Source: Deltaproteobacteria bacterium
Lineage (GTDB): Bacteria; Desulfobacterota; Desulfobulbia; Desulfobulbales; Desulfurivibrionaceae
Reading direction: 5' to 3'
NCBI GenBank assembly: GCA_021802645.1
Contig: JAJZRO010000002.1
Location: 184,306 to 248,305 of the forward strand
Length of the DNA stretch: 64,000 nt
Position 1 is the first letter of the stretch, and every line of letters starts with the position of its first letter. Both the position numbers and the translations under genes were made by a program. The notes under the pieces were generated by a model. It saw nothing but the letters and a program-made list of their open reading frames with translations, was not told the DNA's origin and ran no database searches. Below, one piece after another: positions 1 through 9,306 of this stretch.

Positions 1-607
1 GGGTGCGGTGCATCATCTCCACCACCTCGCGATCCACGCCGCGCGGGGCGATACCGAGCTTCTTCCAGATGGCCTGGCGCTTCTCCGGCGCCCTTTTCGT
101 CATGGCGAGCGGCTCGCTGTCCTGCTTGCCGAACTCGGCCAAGGCCTTTTCGCCCAGTTCCAACGCGATCTCGTTCACCTCGCGGCCCTCGGTGGCGATG
201 CCGAAGACGGCGGCCAACGCTTTGAGCTTCTCCACGTCCTTGATGCAGTGCGGGCCTTCGCCCTTGGCGGTGTCGATGAAACCGCGCACCATTTCGCGGG
301 CATGGTCGGTATGGGCCGCCGAACCGGCAGCCACCACGCGGGCGAAGTTACGGGCCGCCACGGTATCGGCATTGGCGCCGCAGACCCCGAGCATATCGTC
401 CACGCCGTCGATGATCTGGCACGGCCCCATGTTGCAGTTCCGGCAGCAGGTGCCGCCGGAGCCGAAGAGGCAGGCGGACATGCCGCGGGACTGCACGCGG
501 TCGTAGGCGGTCTTGACGTTTTTGGCAACATCGTTGGAGAGAACCTGCTTCGTGGACACACAGGTGATCTCTGTGCAGCCCTCGCATCCGTTTCTGGTGA
601 TAGCCAT
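1..607 (-). CDS. cooS: Ni-dependent carbon monoxide dehydrogenase catalytic subunit, N-terminal part (cut by window edge)
   Basis: The gene reads leftwards and runs off base 1, so only about 202 N-terminal residues are present. It oxidises CO or reduces CO2 at a Ni-Fe-S cluster, and in acetogenic-type pathways it supplies CO to acetyl-CoA synthase. The visible part has an N-terminal CEGCTEITC and then the cysteine group CLFGSGGTCCRNCNMGPC (C-x7-CC-x2-C-x4-C), the pattern of the B and D [4Fe-4S] clusters of CooS/AcsA; the Ni-site residues lie outside the window. The ATG at 607 follows GAGGGACGAC, a fair ribosome site. It lies 44 bp downstream of folD on the same strand, and fhs lies a little further upstream, so a shared one-carbon role is likely. 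Whether it is a monofunctional CooS or the AcsA partner of AcsB cannot be told here. Confidence 0.88.
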   Translation of the reverse strand, partial: MAITRNGCEGCTEITCVSTKQVLSNDVAKNVKTAYDRVQSRGMSACLFGSGGTCCRNCNMGPCQIIDGVDDMLGVCGANADTVAARNFARVVAAGSAAHTDHAREMVRGFIDTAKGEGPHCIKDVEKLKALAAVFGIATEGREVNEIALELGEKALAEFGKQDSEPLAMTKRAPEKRQAIWKKLGIAPRGVDREVVEMMHRT

Positions 608-651
608 GTCGTCCCTCAATAGCTCGGGTGTATGGTCGAAATTCTTTTGGG

Positions 652-1539
652 TTAGATCAGCCCGGCGGCCTGCTTGGCGGCCTGCACGGTGTTCTTCATC
701 AGCATGGTGATGGTCATCGGACCGACACCACCGGGCACCGGGGTGATGAAGGAGGCCTTTTCCTTGACCGCGTCGTAATCCACGTCGCCGGCCAGGATCG
801 CCTTGCCGGACTCACTCATGCCGATGCGATTGACGCCGACGTCGATGATGACCGCCCCATCCTTCACCATGTCGGCGGTAACCATCTTCGGCACGCCGAC
901 CGCGGCGATGATGATGTCAGCCCGCTTACAGTGGGCGGCCAGATCCTTGGTGCGGGTATGGCAGAGGGTGACGGTGGCATCGCCGGCGTCGCGTTTCTGG
1001 AGCATCAGGTTGGCAATGGGCTTGCCCACGATGTTGCTGCGGCCGATCACCACCACCTCGGCGCCGCTGGTCTTGACGCCGCTACGCTTCAGCAGCTCGA
1101 GGATGCCGTGCGGGGTGCAAGGCAGATAGCACTGCTCACCAAGCACCATCTTGCCGACGTTAACCGGGTGGAAGCCGTCCACATCCTTTTCCGGATCGAT
1201 GGTGTAGAGCACCTTGGTCTCATTGATGTGCTTGGGCAGCGGCAGCTGGACGAGGATGCCATTGATCTTGGGGTCCTTGTTGTACTTCTCGACGATCTTG
1301 AGCAGATCCGCCTCGCTGGTGTCGGCGGGCAAGGTCACCTGCTCGGAGTGGATGCCCAGCGCATGCGCGGTTTTGTTCTTGGCGGCCACATACGACTGGG
1401 AGGCCGGATTCTCGCCCACCAGGATGGTGACAAGACCGGGCACCACATTGTGCTTGGCCTTCAGTTCGGCGATCTCCGCCGCCAGTTCCTCGCGAATGGT
1501 CTTCGCCACTTCGGTTCCGCTGATGATCTTGGCACTCAT
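652..1539 (-). CDS. folD: Bifunctional methylene-THF dehydrogenase / methenyl-THF cyclohydrolase
   Basis: The 295-residue product has the full length of FolD. It interconverts methylene-, methenyl- and formyl-tetrahydrofolate in the cytoplasm using NAD(P). Recognisable features are the N-terminal catalytic block with SYVAAKNKTAHALGI (Tyr and the catalytic Lys), QLPLPKHI, DVDGFHPVNVG, the GRSNIVGKP nucleotide-binding turn, and the C-terminal PVPGGVGPMTITML signature. The start at 1539 has AAGGAGAAGGGTA just upstream. It sits between cooS and, beyond the PilB gene, fhs; with them it provides the methyl branch of the Wood-Ljungdahl pathway, which can run either reductively or oxidatively. Confidence 0.96.
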   Translation of the reverse strand: MSAKIISGTEVAKTIREELAAEIAELKAKHNVVPGLVTILVGENPASQSYVAAKNKTAHALGIHSEQVTLPADTSEADLLKIVEKYNKDPKINGILVQLPLPKHINETKVLYTIDPEKDVDGFHPVNVGKMVLGEQCYLPCTPHGILELLKRSGVKTSGAEVVVIGRSNIVGKPIANLMLQKRDAGDATVTLCHTRTKDLAAHCKRADIIIAAVGVPKMVTADMVKDGAVIIDVGVNRIGMSESGKAILAGDVDYDAVKEKASFITPVPGGVGPMTITMLMKNTVQAAKQAAGLI

Positions 1540-1857
1540 TACCCTTCTCCTTGCACACTGGCTCTATAAAAAATCTAAATGATTTTATGATGTTAAACTG
1601 ACCGGGCAGTTGGTTGTTGCCTGCCCCTGCTTCCGGGTTTTGGGCGCGTGAGACCACCCGCTTACCACATCGTAACAGCGTTTAGCCCGAAATGGAGGGT
1701 GTGATAAGGCCGTAAATCCCGCAACGTGAGCGTATCCAAGAGCCGGAATCAGAATGATTAACGAATTTCAATTCGTTTTTCAAGACAATTTGTTGCGAAA
1801 TTTAGGAAAGGATAAAATTCCACGAAAGAAGGACTACAGCGGGACGACGAACGCCGC
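1540..1857. other. Intergenic stretch between folD and the PilB-like gene
   Basis: This 318-bp stretch holds no convincing gene. Near the end of the PilB gene is a small AT-rich hairpin (AACGAATT at 1760-1767 pairing with AATTCGTT at 1770-1777), which may be a weak transcript end. The 100 bp next to folD are AT-rich and must hold its ribosome site and probably a promoter, but no clean -35/-10 pair could be assigned. Confidence 0.5.
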
Positions 1858-4083
1858 TTAGCCGCCGGCCTGGCGGGCACGGTCGTTGGCGAGCTTGACG
1901 ATGATACTGTTGGCTTGTCCCAGGCGATTTACCACGGTCTTGAACAGATGTTTGCCCACCTCGGGGTATTTTTCGATGACCTCCATGAGCTTGTCCCCCG
2001 GGAAACGCTTCACCTTGCAACGTCCTCGGGCGACGATGGAGGCGCTGCGGGGCTCCCCCGAAATGGCGCTCATCTCGCCGAAGTACTCGCCGGGTTCGGT
2101 GATCTCGGCGATCTTCTTGCCGTCCTTTGCCACCATCACCGCGCCGTTGACCAGCTTGAAGAAATCCTTGTCGTTATTACCCTGGCGGATGACAAGATCG
2201 CCGTCCTGGTACTCCTCGATATCCGGGTGCACCAGGTAGGCAGGCAGACTTTCCTCGGTCACCACCGTCCGCCGTAATACCTCCTCAATGCTGGTCACCC
2301 CCTCGCGGATCTTTTGCAGGCCCGCCTCACGCAGGGTGATCATGCCGTTCTGCACCGCGATCTTGCGCAGTTGGTCCTCCGGCACCTGAGCGTTGATCGC
2401 CTTGCCCACTTCCTCGGTGATCTCCATGAGCTCGAAGAGGCCGACCCGCCCCTTGTAGCCGCCACCGTTGCAGGCGGGACATCCTTTGGGGCCATAAATC
2501 TGAAGGGTGGCAAGTTCCTCTTCCTTGAAGCCGAGTCTGAGCAGCTCACCCTTGTCGAGGGAGGCCATATCCACCGGTTCCTTGCATTTTGGGCAGAGGC
2601 GGCGGGCGAGGCGCTGGGAGAGAACCATGGTGATGGCCGAGGCCACCATGTACGAGGGCACGCCGATATCGATGAGGCGGCCGATGGTGGCCGGACAGTC
2701 GTTGGTGTGGAGGGTACTGAACACAAGGTGGCCGGTCATTGCCGCCTTGATCGCGATCTCGGCGGTCTCCATGTCGCGGATCTCGCCGACCATGATGATG
2801 TCCGGGTCCTGACGGAGAAAGGCCTTCAAGGCCGCGGCAAAGGTCATGCCTACTTCGTTTCTGACATTGACCTGGTTGATGCCCTTGAAGTTGAACTCGA
2901 CCGGATCCTCGGCGGTGAGGATCTTGGTGTCCTCGCTGTTCAGGGCGTTCAACACCGAATAGAGGGTGACGGTCTTGCCGCTGCCAGTGGGGCCGGTAAC
3001 CAGCAACAGCCCTTGGGGCCGATAAATACAGCGTTTCAAGGTCTCGAAGGTGCGCGCCTCGAAGCCGAGTTTGGTGAGATCGACATTGAGGCTCGACTTA
3101 TCGAGAATACGGAGAACAATGGACTCGCCGAACAGGGTCGGCAGCGAAGAGACGCGGAAGTCCACCGCCTTGGTGCGGCCCAGCTTGATGCGGATGCGAC
3201 CGTCCTGCGGCACGCGACGCTCGGTGATGTCGAGCTGCGCCATGATCTTGATCCGCGAGTTGAGCGCGTTCTTGATGGAGAGCGGCAGGTTCATCGACTT
3301 GTAGAGGGAGCCGTCCAGGCGGTAGCGCACCTGGAGGTTCTTCTCGTAGGGTTCGATGTGGATGTCGCTCACCCCGTCCTGCACCGCCTTGATGAGGATG
3401 CCGTTCACCAGTTTGATGATCGGCGCATCGGAGGCGGAGTATTGGTCGGCGCCGGCCGCCTCCTCGAAGCTTTGCAGCTCCATGCCCTCGGCCGCCTCGG
3501 AGGCCAGCGAGCCGAAGTCGTCGATCTGGGTGACCGGACCCTCGTCTTCCTCCTTGCCCCCGCCCTCATGAGACATGAGGGTGTTGTACTCCTCGTCGCC
3601 GATCTTGTAGTAGGTCCTGTAGGCCTCGATGATCTCCTTTTCCGCGGAAACACACACGGTAAGCGGCATCTTGACTTCGGACTGCAAGGCCTCCACCGCC
3701 CCGGTGTCGGTGGGTTCGGCCATGGTAATTTGTAAATTCTTGCCGATGACGCGCAGCGGAAAGGCGAGATAGCGCTTGGCTGTCTCGAAAGGCATTTTTT
3801 GGAGCGCATCCGGTTTCGGTGGCTCGCGGGAGATGAAGACCGGCTGGTAATTGTGCTGACGGCTCAGGCAATTGAGCACAGTGGAGTCGTCGATGTGACC
3901 GAGCCTGAGCAGAATGGTGCTAAGCCGACCGCCAGACTTTTTCTGAATCCCCAGCGCTTCTTCCAGCTGGTTGCCGCTGATCTGGCCTGCCTTACGCAGC
4001 AGTTCGCCGATCTTTACCTTGCCAGCGCCCGACTGGTCCTTGACCGAGGCGCGGAGGGTCGATTTCTGTTCAGGGGCCGCCAT
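1858..4083 (-). CDS. PilB/GspE-type secretion ATPase with C-terminal cyclic-nucleotide-binding domain
   Basis: The 741-residue protein is a hexameric AAA-type motor that drives assembly of type IV pili or a type II secretion pseudopilus from the cytoplasmic face of the membrane. Residues 20-155 form an MshEN-like N domain (two LxxALxxQ-like repeats), a family that often binds cyclic-di-GMP. The motor has Walker A GPTGSGKT at 364-371, an acidic Asp box, Walker B DIIMVGEIRD near 428-437, and a zinc tetracysteine (CPKC near 497-500, CPAC near 535-538). Unusually, residues 615-735 add a CRP-like cyclic-nucleotide domain with the phosphate-binding cassette FGEMSAISGEPRSASI. No pilin, PilC or PilT genes are adjacent, so it is an orphan between two folate genes. 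Its exact machine (pilus or secretion) is not decided by the sequence. Confidence 0.9.
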   Translation of the reverse strand: MAAPEQKSTLRASVKDQSGAGKVKIGELLRKAGQISGNQLEEALGIQKKSGGRLSTILLRLGHIDDSTVLNCLSRQHNYQPVFISREPPKPDALQKMPFETAKRYLAFPLRVIGKNLQITMAEPTDTGAVEALQSEVKMPLTVCVSAEKEIIEAYRTYYKIGDEEYNTLMSHEGGGKEEDEGPVTQIDDFGSLASEAAEGMELQSFEEAAGADQYSASDAPIIKLVNGILIKAVQDGVSDIHIEPYEKNLQVRYRLDGSLYKSMNLPLSIKNALNSRIKIMAQLDITERRVPQDGRIRIKLGRTKAVDFRVSSLPTLFGESIVLRILDKSSLNVDLTKLGFEARTFETLKRCIYRPQGLLLVTGPTGSGKTVTLYSVLNALNSEDTKILTAEDPVEFNFKGINQVNVRNEVGMTFAAALKAFLRQDPDIIMVGEIRDMETAEIAIKAAMTGHLVFSTLHTNDCPATIGRLIDIGVPSYMVASAITMVLSQRLARRLCPKCKEPVDMASLDKGELLRLGFKEEELATLQIYGPKGCPACNGGGYKGRVGLFELMEITEEVGKAINAQVPEDQLRKIAVQNGMITLREAGLQKIREGVTSIEEVLRRTVVTEESLPAYLVHPDIEEYQDGDLVIRQGNNDKDFFKLVNGAVMVAKDGKKIAEITEPGEYFGEMSAISGEPRSASIVARGRCKVKRFPGDKLMEVIEKYPEVGKHLFKTVVNRLGQANSIIVKLANDRARQAGG

Positions 4084-4234
4084 GAGCGTATCGCGTTATC
4101 CCAAGATGTCGGAGTTGATCTGCATGAATATTTACTGTAGCAGAGAGTTCCCGCCCAAGGCAAGCCACTTATCACGATGAACTCCTTGAGAAAAGGCGCC
4201 ACCTGGCGGTCAGCCGGGTCAACGAACAAGAACA

Positions 4235-4272
4235 AGGGGGCATGGGAAAAAACCGCGGTTCCCATGCCCCCT
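4235..4272 (-). terminator. Rho-independent-like terminator after fhs
   Basis: A perfect 14-bp stem (AGGGGGCATGGGAA with TTCCCATGCCCCCT, 10-nt loop) lies 22 bp beyond the fhs stop. On the minus strand it is followed by a T-rich stretch (TTGTTCTTGTT). It would separate fhs from the PilB gene transcript. Confidence 0.75.
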
Positions 4273-4294
4273 GCGACAGAACAGAATCATTACG

Positions 4295-6058
4295 TTAGAA
4301 GACGCCCTTCACCTTGCCGGTGTTGACGTCGACGTCGATGCGGCGATAGGCCGGATCGGAGGCGGTGCCCGGCATCAGGCTGATGGTGCCGGCCACCGGC
4401 ACCACGAAACCCGCGCCCTTGTAGGTGAGGATGTCGCGGATCGGCAGGGTCCAGCCCTTCGGCACGCCCTTCTTGGCCGGCTCGTGAGAGAGCGACAGGT
4501 GGGTCTTGACCATGCAGGTTCCCATCTCCTTGAGATCCGGGTCGTTCTCCATCCGCTTCAGCTTCTCCTGCGCCTCGGCGGTGTAGCTGACCCCGTCGGC
4601 ACCGTAGACTTCCTTGGCGATGAGCTCGATCCGCTTGCTGAGCGGGGTCTCCAGGTCATAGAGGAACTTGAAGTCGTTCGGCTCCTCGCAGGCGTCGATG
4701 ACCGCGTCGGCGAACTCCAGCGCGCCCTCGCCGCCCTTCTCCCAATGGCGCGACAGGGCCACGCGGGCGCCGGCCGACTCGCACAGACGACGCACCGCCT
4801 TGATCTCGTTGTCGGTGTCGGTGTAGAAGGCGTTGATGCAGACCACCGGATTGATGCCGGCCTTCTTGACCGTCTCGATGTGGTGGATGAGGTTCTTGCA
4901 CCCCTCTTCCACCCAGCCGACGTTCTCGCCCTTGTACTCCTCGGGCATCGGCTTGCCGGGGACCGGGATCGGCGCGCCGCCGTGGCACTTGAGGGCCCGG
5001 ATGGTGGCGACCACCACCGCGCAGTTGGGCTTGTTGCCGGAGAAGCGGCACTTGAGGTTCCAGAACTTCTCGAAGCCGATGTCGGCGCCGAAACCGGATT
5101 CGGTGACGTTGTAGTCGGCGACCTTGAGCGCCACCCGGTCGGCGATGACCGAGCTTTGTCCGATGGCGATGTTGGCAAACGGACCGGCGTGGACGATAAC
5201 CGGCTGTCCTTCCAGCGTCTGCATGAGGTTGGGATTGAGCGCCTCGACCATCCAGGCGGTCATGGCGCCGGCCACGTCGAGATCCTCGGTGGTGATCGGC
5301 TTGTCGTTCTTGTCGTAGCCGACGACGATCTTGCCCATCCGGCGCCGCATGTCGGCCAGATCGTTGGCAATGGCGAGAATGGCCATGACCTCGGAGGAGA
5401 CGGCAATGGCGAACTTGGACTGCATGGTGTAGCCGTCCATCTTGCCGCCCAAGCCGATGGTGATGTTGCGGAGGGCCTGGGCGCAGTAGTCGATGATCCA
5501 GCCCATCTCCACCTTCTTGGGGTGGATGTCGAGCCGCTTCAGGCCGCGTTTGGCGAGCTGCTCGTCGGTGTAGTTGGACTCATGTTGCATCCGGCTGGTG
5601 AGCGCCACCATGGCCAGGTTGTGGGCGTTCATGATGGCGTTGATGTCGCCGGTGAGGCCCAGGGAGAACGGGGTAAGCGGGATGCACTGGGCCAAGCCCC
5701 CGCCGGCGGCGGAGCCCTTGACGTTCATGGTCGGGCCGCCGGAGGGCTGGCGGATGGCGCCGACTACGCTCTTCTGGCGCTTGCCCAACCCCTGCACCAA
5801 CCCCATGCAGCAGGTGGACTTGCCCTCGCCGAGCGGAGTCGGGGTGATGGCGGTGACGTCGATGTACTTGCCGTCCGGCTTGTTGCCCAGCCGGTTCATG
5901 ATCTTGCGGTAGTCGAGCTTGCCGTAATAATGGCCGTAGGGCAACAGCTCCTCCTTCTGCAAGCCAAGGATATCGCCCAGCTCGTACACCGTCTTCATGC
6001 GGCTCTCGGCCTCTTCCGCGATCTCCCAATCCGCGTGTTTGGTCGGATCTAACACCAT
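4295..6058 (-). CDS. fhs: Formate-tetrahydrofolate ligase
   Basis: The 587-residue enzyme makes 10-formyl-THF from formate, ATP and THF in the cytoplasm, or runs in reverse when C1 units are oxidised. Diagnostic parts are the P-loop [19 protein letters not shown], the [15 protein letters not shown] segment, HLTGD-like [10 protein letters not shown], and the [20 protein letters not shown] block. It is about 30 residues longer than the usual 556-560 residues, mainly at the N terminus. The ATG at 6058 is preceded by AGGAGGGAGAGTT, a very strong ribosome site. It has its own terminator downstream and thyX 83 bp upstream. Together with folD and cooS it indicates a Wood-Ljungdahl-type carbon route. 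Confidence 0.97.
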   Translation of the reverse strand: MVLDPTKHADWEIAEEAESRMKTVYELGDILGLQKEELLPYGHYYGKLDYRKIMNRLGNKPDGKYIDVTAITPTPLGEGKSTCCMGLVQGLGKRQKSVVGAIRQPSGGPTMNVKGSAAGGGLAQCIPLTPFSLGLTGDINAIMNAHNLAMVALTSRMQHESNYTDEQLAKRGLKRLDIHPKKVEMGWIIDYCAQALRNITIGLGGKMDGYTMQSKFAIAVSSEVMAILAIANDLADMRRRMGKIVVGYDKNDKPITTEDLDVAGAMTAWMVEALNPNLMQTLEGQPVIVHAGPFANIAIGQSSVIADRVALKVADYNVTESGFGADIGFEKFWNLKCRFSGNKPNCAVVVATIRALKCHGGAPIPVPGKPMPEEYKGENVGWVEEGCKNLIHHIETVKKAGINPVVCINAFYTDTDNEIKAVRRLCESAGARVALSRHWEKGGEGALEFADAVIDACEEPNDFKFLYDLETPLSKRIELIAKEVYGADGVSYTAEAQEKLKRMENDPDLKEMGTCMVKTHLSLSHEPAKKGVPKGWTLPIRDILTYKGAGFVVPVAGTISLMPGTASDPAYRRIDVDVNTGKVKGVF

Positions 6059-6141
6059 AACTCTCCCTCCTGTTTCTGTTGTTGAATTAGCCCAAACTCT
6101 GATTCAAAGGTGTACTGCAAAAACGAAAGGCACAGGGCCCG

Positions 6142-7098
6142 TTATTTCGACTCTGGTTCGACGCCGTCAAAGATGGTGGCGAACTTCTGCTTCATCGCCA
6201 GGAGCAGCGGATTCATCACCTCGCGCATGGAGGGTTCGGCAGCCGGGGTGGTGCGGAGGCGGAAGATATGGAGCCATTCCAGGAGATTCGCGTAGACGAT
6301 GATCTCGGTCTTGCAGGAGTTGGGCAGCACCGTGCGGGCTGCCTGGGGCGAGGAAGTCTCCAGGAGCTTCAGATAGATCGCCTCGGTCTCGGCCATGGCC
6401 TTTTCCCACAGCCGGTATTCCTCACTGCCTTCCTGAAAGAAGAGCGGCTTGATGAAGGTCACCTCGTTGCCGAACTTCTCCTCGGAGTAGCGGCAGTAGC
6501 GCTGGCTCTCCTGCAGGAAGGAACAGGGCCGATGACGCACGATTTCGTGGGTCACTGCCCGGTTGGTGACAAAGCGCACCGCCACAAAGCGGTGCTTGGC
6601 CCGGAGGTCGGCGGAGAGGCCATCCACCTCGGCGAGCGTAAGCTTCTCCACCTTGACCCCATCCTGGGGAATCCAGCCGCGCTTGGGGGTGAGATCGAAG
6701 TAGAAGAGCGGATAGCGTTCGCCCAGGAGGGCGGAGATGGCCTTGATGATCTTCACATTGCCGTGGTCCCGCGCCAGCTCCCGGAAGGCGCGCACGGTGC
6801 CGGTAACGAGCAGTTCCTTCTTGTCGAGCCGGTCGATCTGGAGAAACTTCGGCTGGACGCCGAAGAACTGGGTGGCCATGGATTCGGCATCGTAGGCAAT
6901 GCGCAGAGTGAGGGCGGCCATCTCCATCACCGAATTGTGGCCGTGCTGGACAATGCGTTTGATGAAGGGCTCGGTGGAGCCGGCCACGATTTTGTCTTCG
7001 CTCTTGTAGCAGAGCCGGCCGCACAACTCGATGCGGGTCGCCATCGACTGCCGGTCGAGGGACTCCAGTATTTCAAACGACGCAGGGATGACCCTCAT
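6142..7098 (-). CDS. thyX: Flavin-dependent thymidylate synthase
   Basis: ThyX methylates dUMP to dTMP using methylene-THF, FAD and NADPH, replacing ThyA. The signature RHRPCSFLQESQRY (consensus RHRxxSxxxxSxRY) is intact, and HNSVMEMAALTLRI and the C-terminal TLPNSC-like LPNSCKTEIIVYANLLEW block also match. The ATG at 7098 was chosen because GAGGAAAGGTGCGGC lies directly upstream; an in-frame extension to 7164 would overlap the end of nifS. This gives 318 residues, somewhat longer than the typical 220-260, from an insertion in the middle. It lies 13 bp downstream of nifS in the nifU-nifS-thyX run. Its demand for methylene-THF links it to the folate genes nearby. Confidence 0.95.
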   Translation of the reverse strand: MRVIPASFEILESLDRQSMATRIELCGRLCYKSEDKIVAGSTEPFIKRIVQHGHNSVMEMAALTLRIAYDAESMATQFFGVQPKFLQIDRLDKKELLVTGTVRAFRELARDHGNVKIIKAISALLGERYPLFYFDLTPKRGWIPQDGVKVEKLTLAEVDGLSADLRAKHRFVAVRFVTNRAVTHEIVRHRPCSFLQESQRYCRYSEEKFGNEVTFIKPLFFQEGSEEYRLWEKAMAETEAIYLKLLETSSPQAARTVLPNSCKTEIIVYANLLEWLHIFRLRTTPAAEPSMREVMNPLLLAMKQKFATIFDGVEPESK

Positions 7099-7111
7099 GC
7101 CGCACCTTTCC

Positions 7112-8332
7112 TCAGGAACATTGACACTTGCAGGAAGCGCCGCCGATACTGCCCTGGTGCGCACTTTGCCAGAAGGGCGACATCGCCCGCAGCTTCTCGA
7201 TGATCGGCGGCAGCTTTTCGAGCACGTAATCCACCTCGGCCTCGGTGTTGTAAACGCTCAAGCTCAACCGCACCGAGCCGTGGGCCGCAGTGAAAGGCAC
7301 GCCCATGGCCCGCAGCACATGGGAAGGCTCCAGCGACCCCGAGGTGCAGGCCGAACCCGAAGAGGCGCAGATGCCGAACTGATCGAGATGGAGCAGGATC
7401 GCCTCCCCTTCCACGTATTCAAAGCTCACGTTGGCGGTGTTGGGAAGCCGCTCGGTCTTGTGACCGTTGAGCATGGCGTGGGGAATCGCGGCGAGCAGGC
7501 CGTCCTCCAGTTTGTCGCGCAGGGTCTTGACCCGGGTGTTTTCCTCGCTCATGCGGTCGGCCGCCAGTTCACAGGCCTTACCGAGCCCGATGATGGAGGC
7601 GACGTTCTCGGTGCCGCCCCGGCGGCCCTTCTCCTGGTGGCCACCGATAAGAAACGGCACAAAGGGGGTGCCGCGCCGCACATAGAGCACGCCGATGCCC
7701 TTGGGGGCATGGAGCTTGTGGCCGGAGAGCGAAAGAAAGTCGATGGCGGATTGGGAGAGGTCGATGGGCACCTTGCCCACGGCCTGCACCGCGTCGGTGT
7801 GGAAGAGGATGCCGCGGCTTTTCGCGATACGGGCCATCTCCTCCACCGGGAAGAGGACGCCGGTCTCGTTGTTGGCCCACATGACGCTGACAATGGCGGT
7901 GTCCTCGGCCAGGCTTTCTTCGTACTGTTTGAGGTCGAGCCGGCCCTCGCGGTCCACCGGCAGTTGGGTGATCCGGTGCTTGTGGCCGGTAAGCTTGTCG
8001 AGGCTCTCGCAGAGGTTCTTCACCGCCGGGTGTTCCACCCGGGTGGTGACGATATGGCGCTTTTCCGGGAAGGATTGCAGGGCGGCAAAGATGGCGGTGG
8101 AGTCGCTTTCGGTGCCGCAACTGGTGAAGAGCAACTCATCCGACGAGGCGCCGACAAGGGTGGCGATCTGCTCCCGTGCCGCGGCGAGCTTGCGGCCCAC
8201 CTGACCACCAAAGGTGTGCATGCTGGACGGGTTGCCATACAGTTCGGAGAAATAGGGCAGCATCTCCGCCAGCACCTCGGGCGCCACCTTGGTGGTGGCG
8301 TTGTTGTCCATGTAGACCACGGGGGTGCTCAT
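7112..8332 (-). CDS. nifS: NifS-type cysteine desulfurase
   Basis: The 406-residue PLP enzyme takes sulfur from cysteine as a persulfide and hands it to the NifU scaffold. It begins VVYMDNNATTKVAPEV, carries the PLP lysine in SLSGHKLHAPKGIGVLY, and the catalytic cysteine loop in ICASSGSACTSGSLEPSHVL, which is the NifS/IscS group I form. Its ATG overlaps the nifU stop codon (ATGA), showing translational coupling. The C terminus ends in a small Cys-rich tail, GGASCKCQCS, which is not part of the usual NifS fold. Because no nitrogenase genes are seen, it may be the general Fe-S system of this anaerobe, as in many epsilon- and delta-type lineages. Confidence 0.96.
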   Translation of the reverse strand: MSTPVVYMDNNATTKVAPEVLAEMLPYFSELYGNPSSMHTFGGQVGRKLAAAREQIATLVGASSDELLFTSCGTESDSTAIFAALQSFPEKRHIVTTRVEHPAVKNLCESLDKLTGHKHRITQLPVDREGRLDLKQYEESLAEDTAIVSVMWANNETGVLFPVEEMARIAKSRGILFHTDAVQAVGKVPIDLSQSAIDFLSLSGHKLHAPKGIGVLYVRRGTPFVPFLIGGHQEKGRRGGTENVASIIGLGKACELAADRMSEENTRVKTLRDKLEDGLLAAIPHAMLNGHKTERLPNTANVSFEYVEGEAILLHLDQFGICASSGSACTSGSLEPSHVLRAMGVPFTAAHGSVRLSLSVYNTEAEVDYVLEKLPPIIEKLRAMSPFWQSAHQGSIGGASCKCQCS

Positions 8333-9168
8333 GACTTGGCCTCCTCGACGATCAGGCTTTCGAGCACCTGCTCGCGCAGTTTTTTCTCCACGTACTCCTT
8401 GAGCGTGGTCTGCGACTTCTTGCACGAACCGCAGGCGCCGCGCAGGGAGACCACGACGAAGTCGCCGTCCACGTCGACCAGTTCGATATCGCCGCCGTCC
8501 TTCCTGAGTGCCGGCCGGATCTCCCGTTCCAGCACCTCTTCGATCAGCTTGATCTTCTGGATGTTGGTCAGTCGCGCCGTCGGCCGCTGGTCCGGAATGA
8601 CCTTCTGCAGGTCCTGATGCACCTCGCGCAGGATCGCCTCCAGCCGTTCGTGGCACTTGCCGCAACCGCCCCCAGCCTTGGTGAAGTTGGTGATCTCCTC
8701 GACACTCTTGAGGTTCGACTCCTGGATGGCGCGGCGCACCTCAAGGTCGGTGACCCCGAAGCACTCGCAGACCACCTCACCCTGCGCCATGGGAAGCGGC
8801 ACGCCCTTATGATGGGCAATGGCCGCCTCCAAGGCCTCGCGGCCCATGACGGAGCAATGCATCTTCTCCTTGGGCAGCCCGCCCAGATATTCGGCGATGT
8901 CCTCGTTGGTGACCTTGGCCGCCTCGTCCAGGGTGAGCCCTTTGATCATCTCGGTCAAGGCCGAAGAGGAGGCGATGGCACTGGCGCAACCAAAGGTCTT
9001 GAATTTGGCGTCGCTGATGCGGCCTTCGGTATCAAGCTTGAAGGTGAGCTTCAACGCATCGCCGCAGGCGAGTGAACCCACCTCGCCCACGCCGTCGGGG
9101 TTTTCCACCTCGCCGACGTTGCGGGGGTTCATGAAATGATCCCGAACCTTATCGGTGTACTCCCACAT
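8329..9168 (-). CDS. nifU: NifU-type Fe-S cluster assembly scaffold
   Basis: The 279-residue protein has the full three-domain NifU layout. Residues 1-125 are an IscU-like scaffold (LACGDALKLTF, FGCASAIASSSALTEMI, HCSVMGREALEAAI with the three Cys). Residues 135-185 are a BFD-like [2Fe-2S] domain (VVCECFGVTD, GGGCGKCHERLE). Residues 200-279 are an Nfu domain (DGGDIELVDVDG, RGACGSCKKSQTTLKEYVE). It builds Fe-S clusters in the cytoplasm with sulfur from NifS, encoded immediately downstream with overlapping stop and start. Many enzymes in the window, such as cooS and the molybdoenzyme subunits, need such clusters. Confidence 0.97.
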   Translation of the reverse strand: MWEYTDKVRDHFMNPRNVGEVENPDGVGEVGSLACGDALKLTFKLDTEGRISDAKFKTFGCASAIASSSALTEMIKGLTLDEAAKVTNEDIAEYLGGLPKEKMHCSVMGREALEAAIAHHKGVPLPMAQGEVVCECFGVTDLEVRRAIQESNLKSVEEITNFTKAGGGCGKCHERLEAILREVHQDLQKVIPDQRPTARLTNIQKIKLIEEVLEREIRPALRKDGGDIELVDVDGDFVVVSLRGACGSCKKSQTTLKEYVEKKLREQVLESLIVEEAKS

Positions 9169-9306
9169 CGTATTATCCTCGTGAAGATGGCGGCAGATGC
9201 CAATAATGAGACAAAACTAATAACCTATTCAGTCGGCAAAACCATAGCAACATAATTTTTTGCCGACCAAAACGCAACAGCTAATCCGCGGCCGCGAGCC
9301 CGGCGA

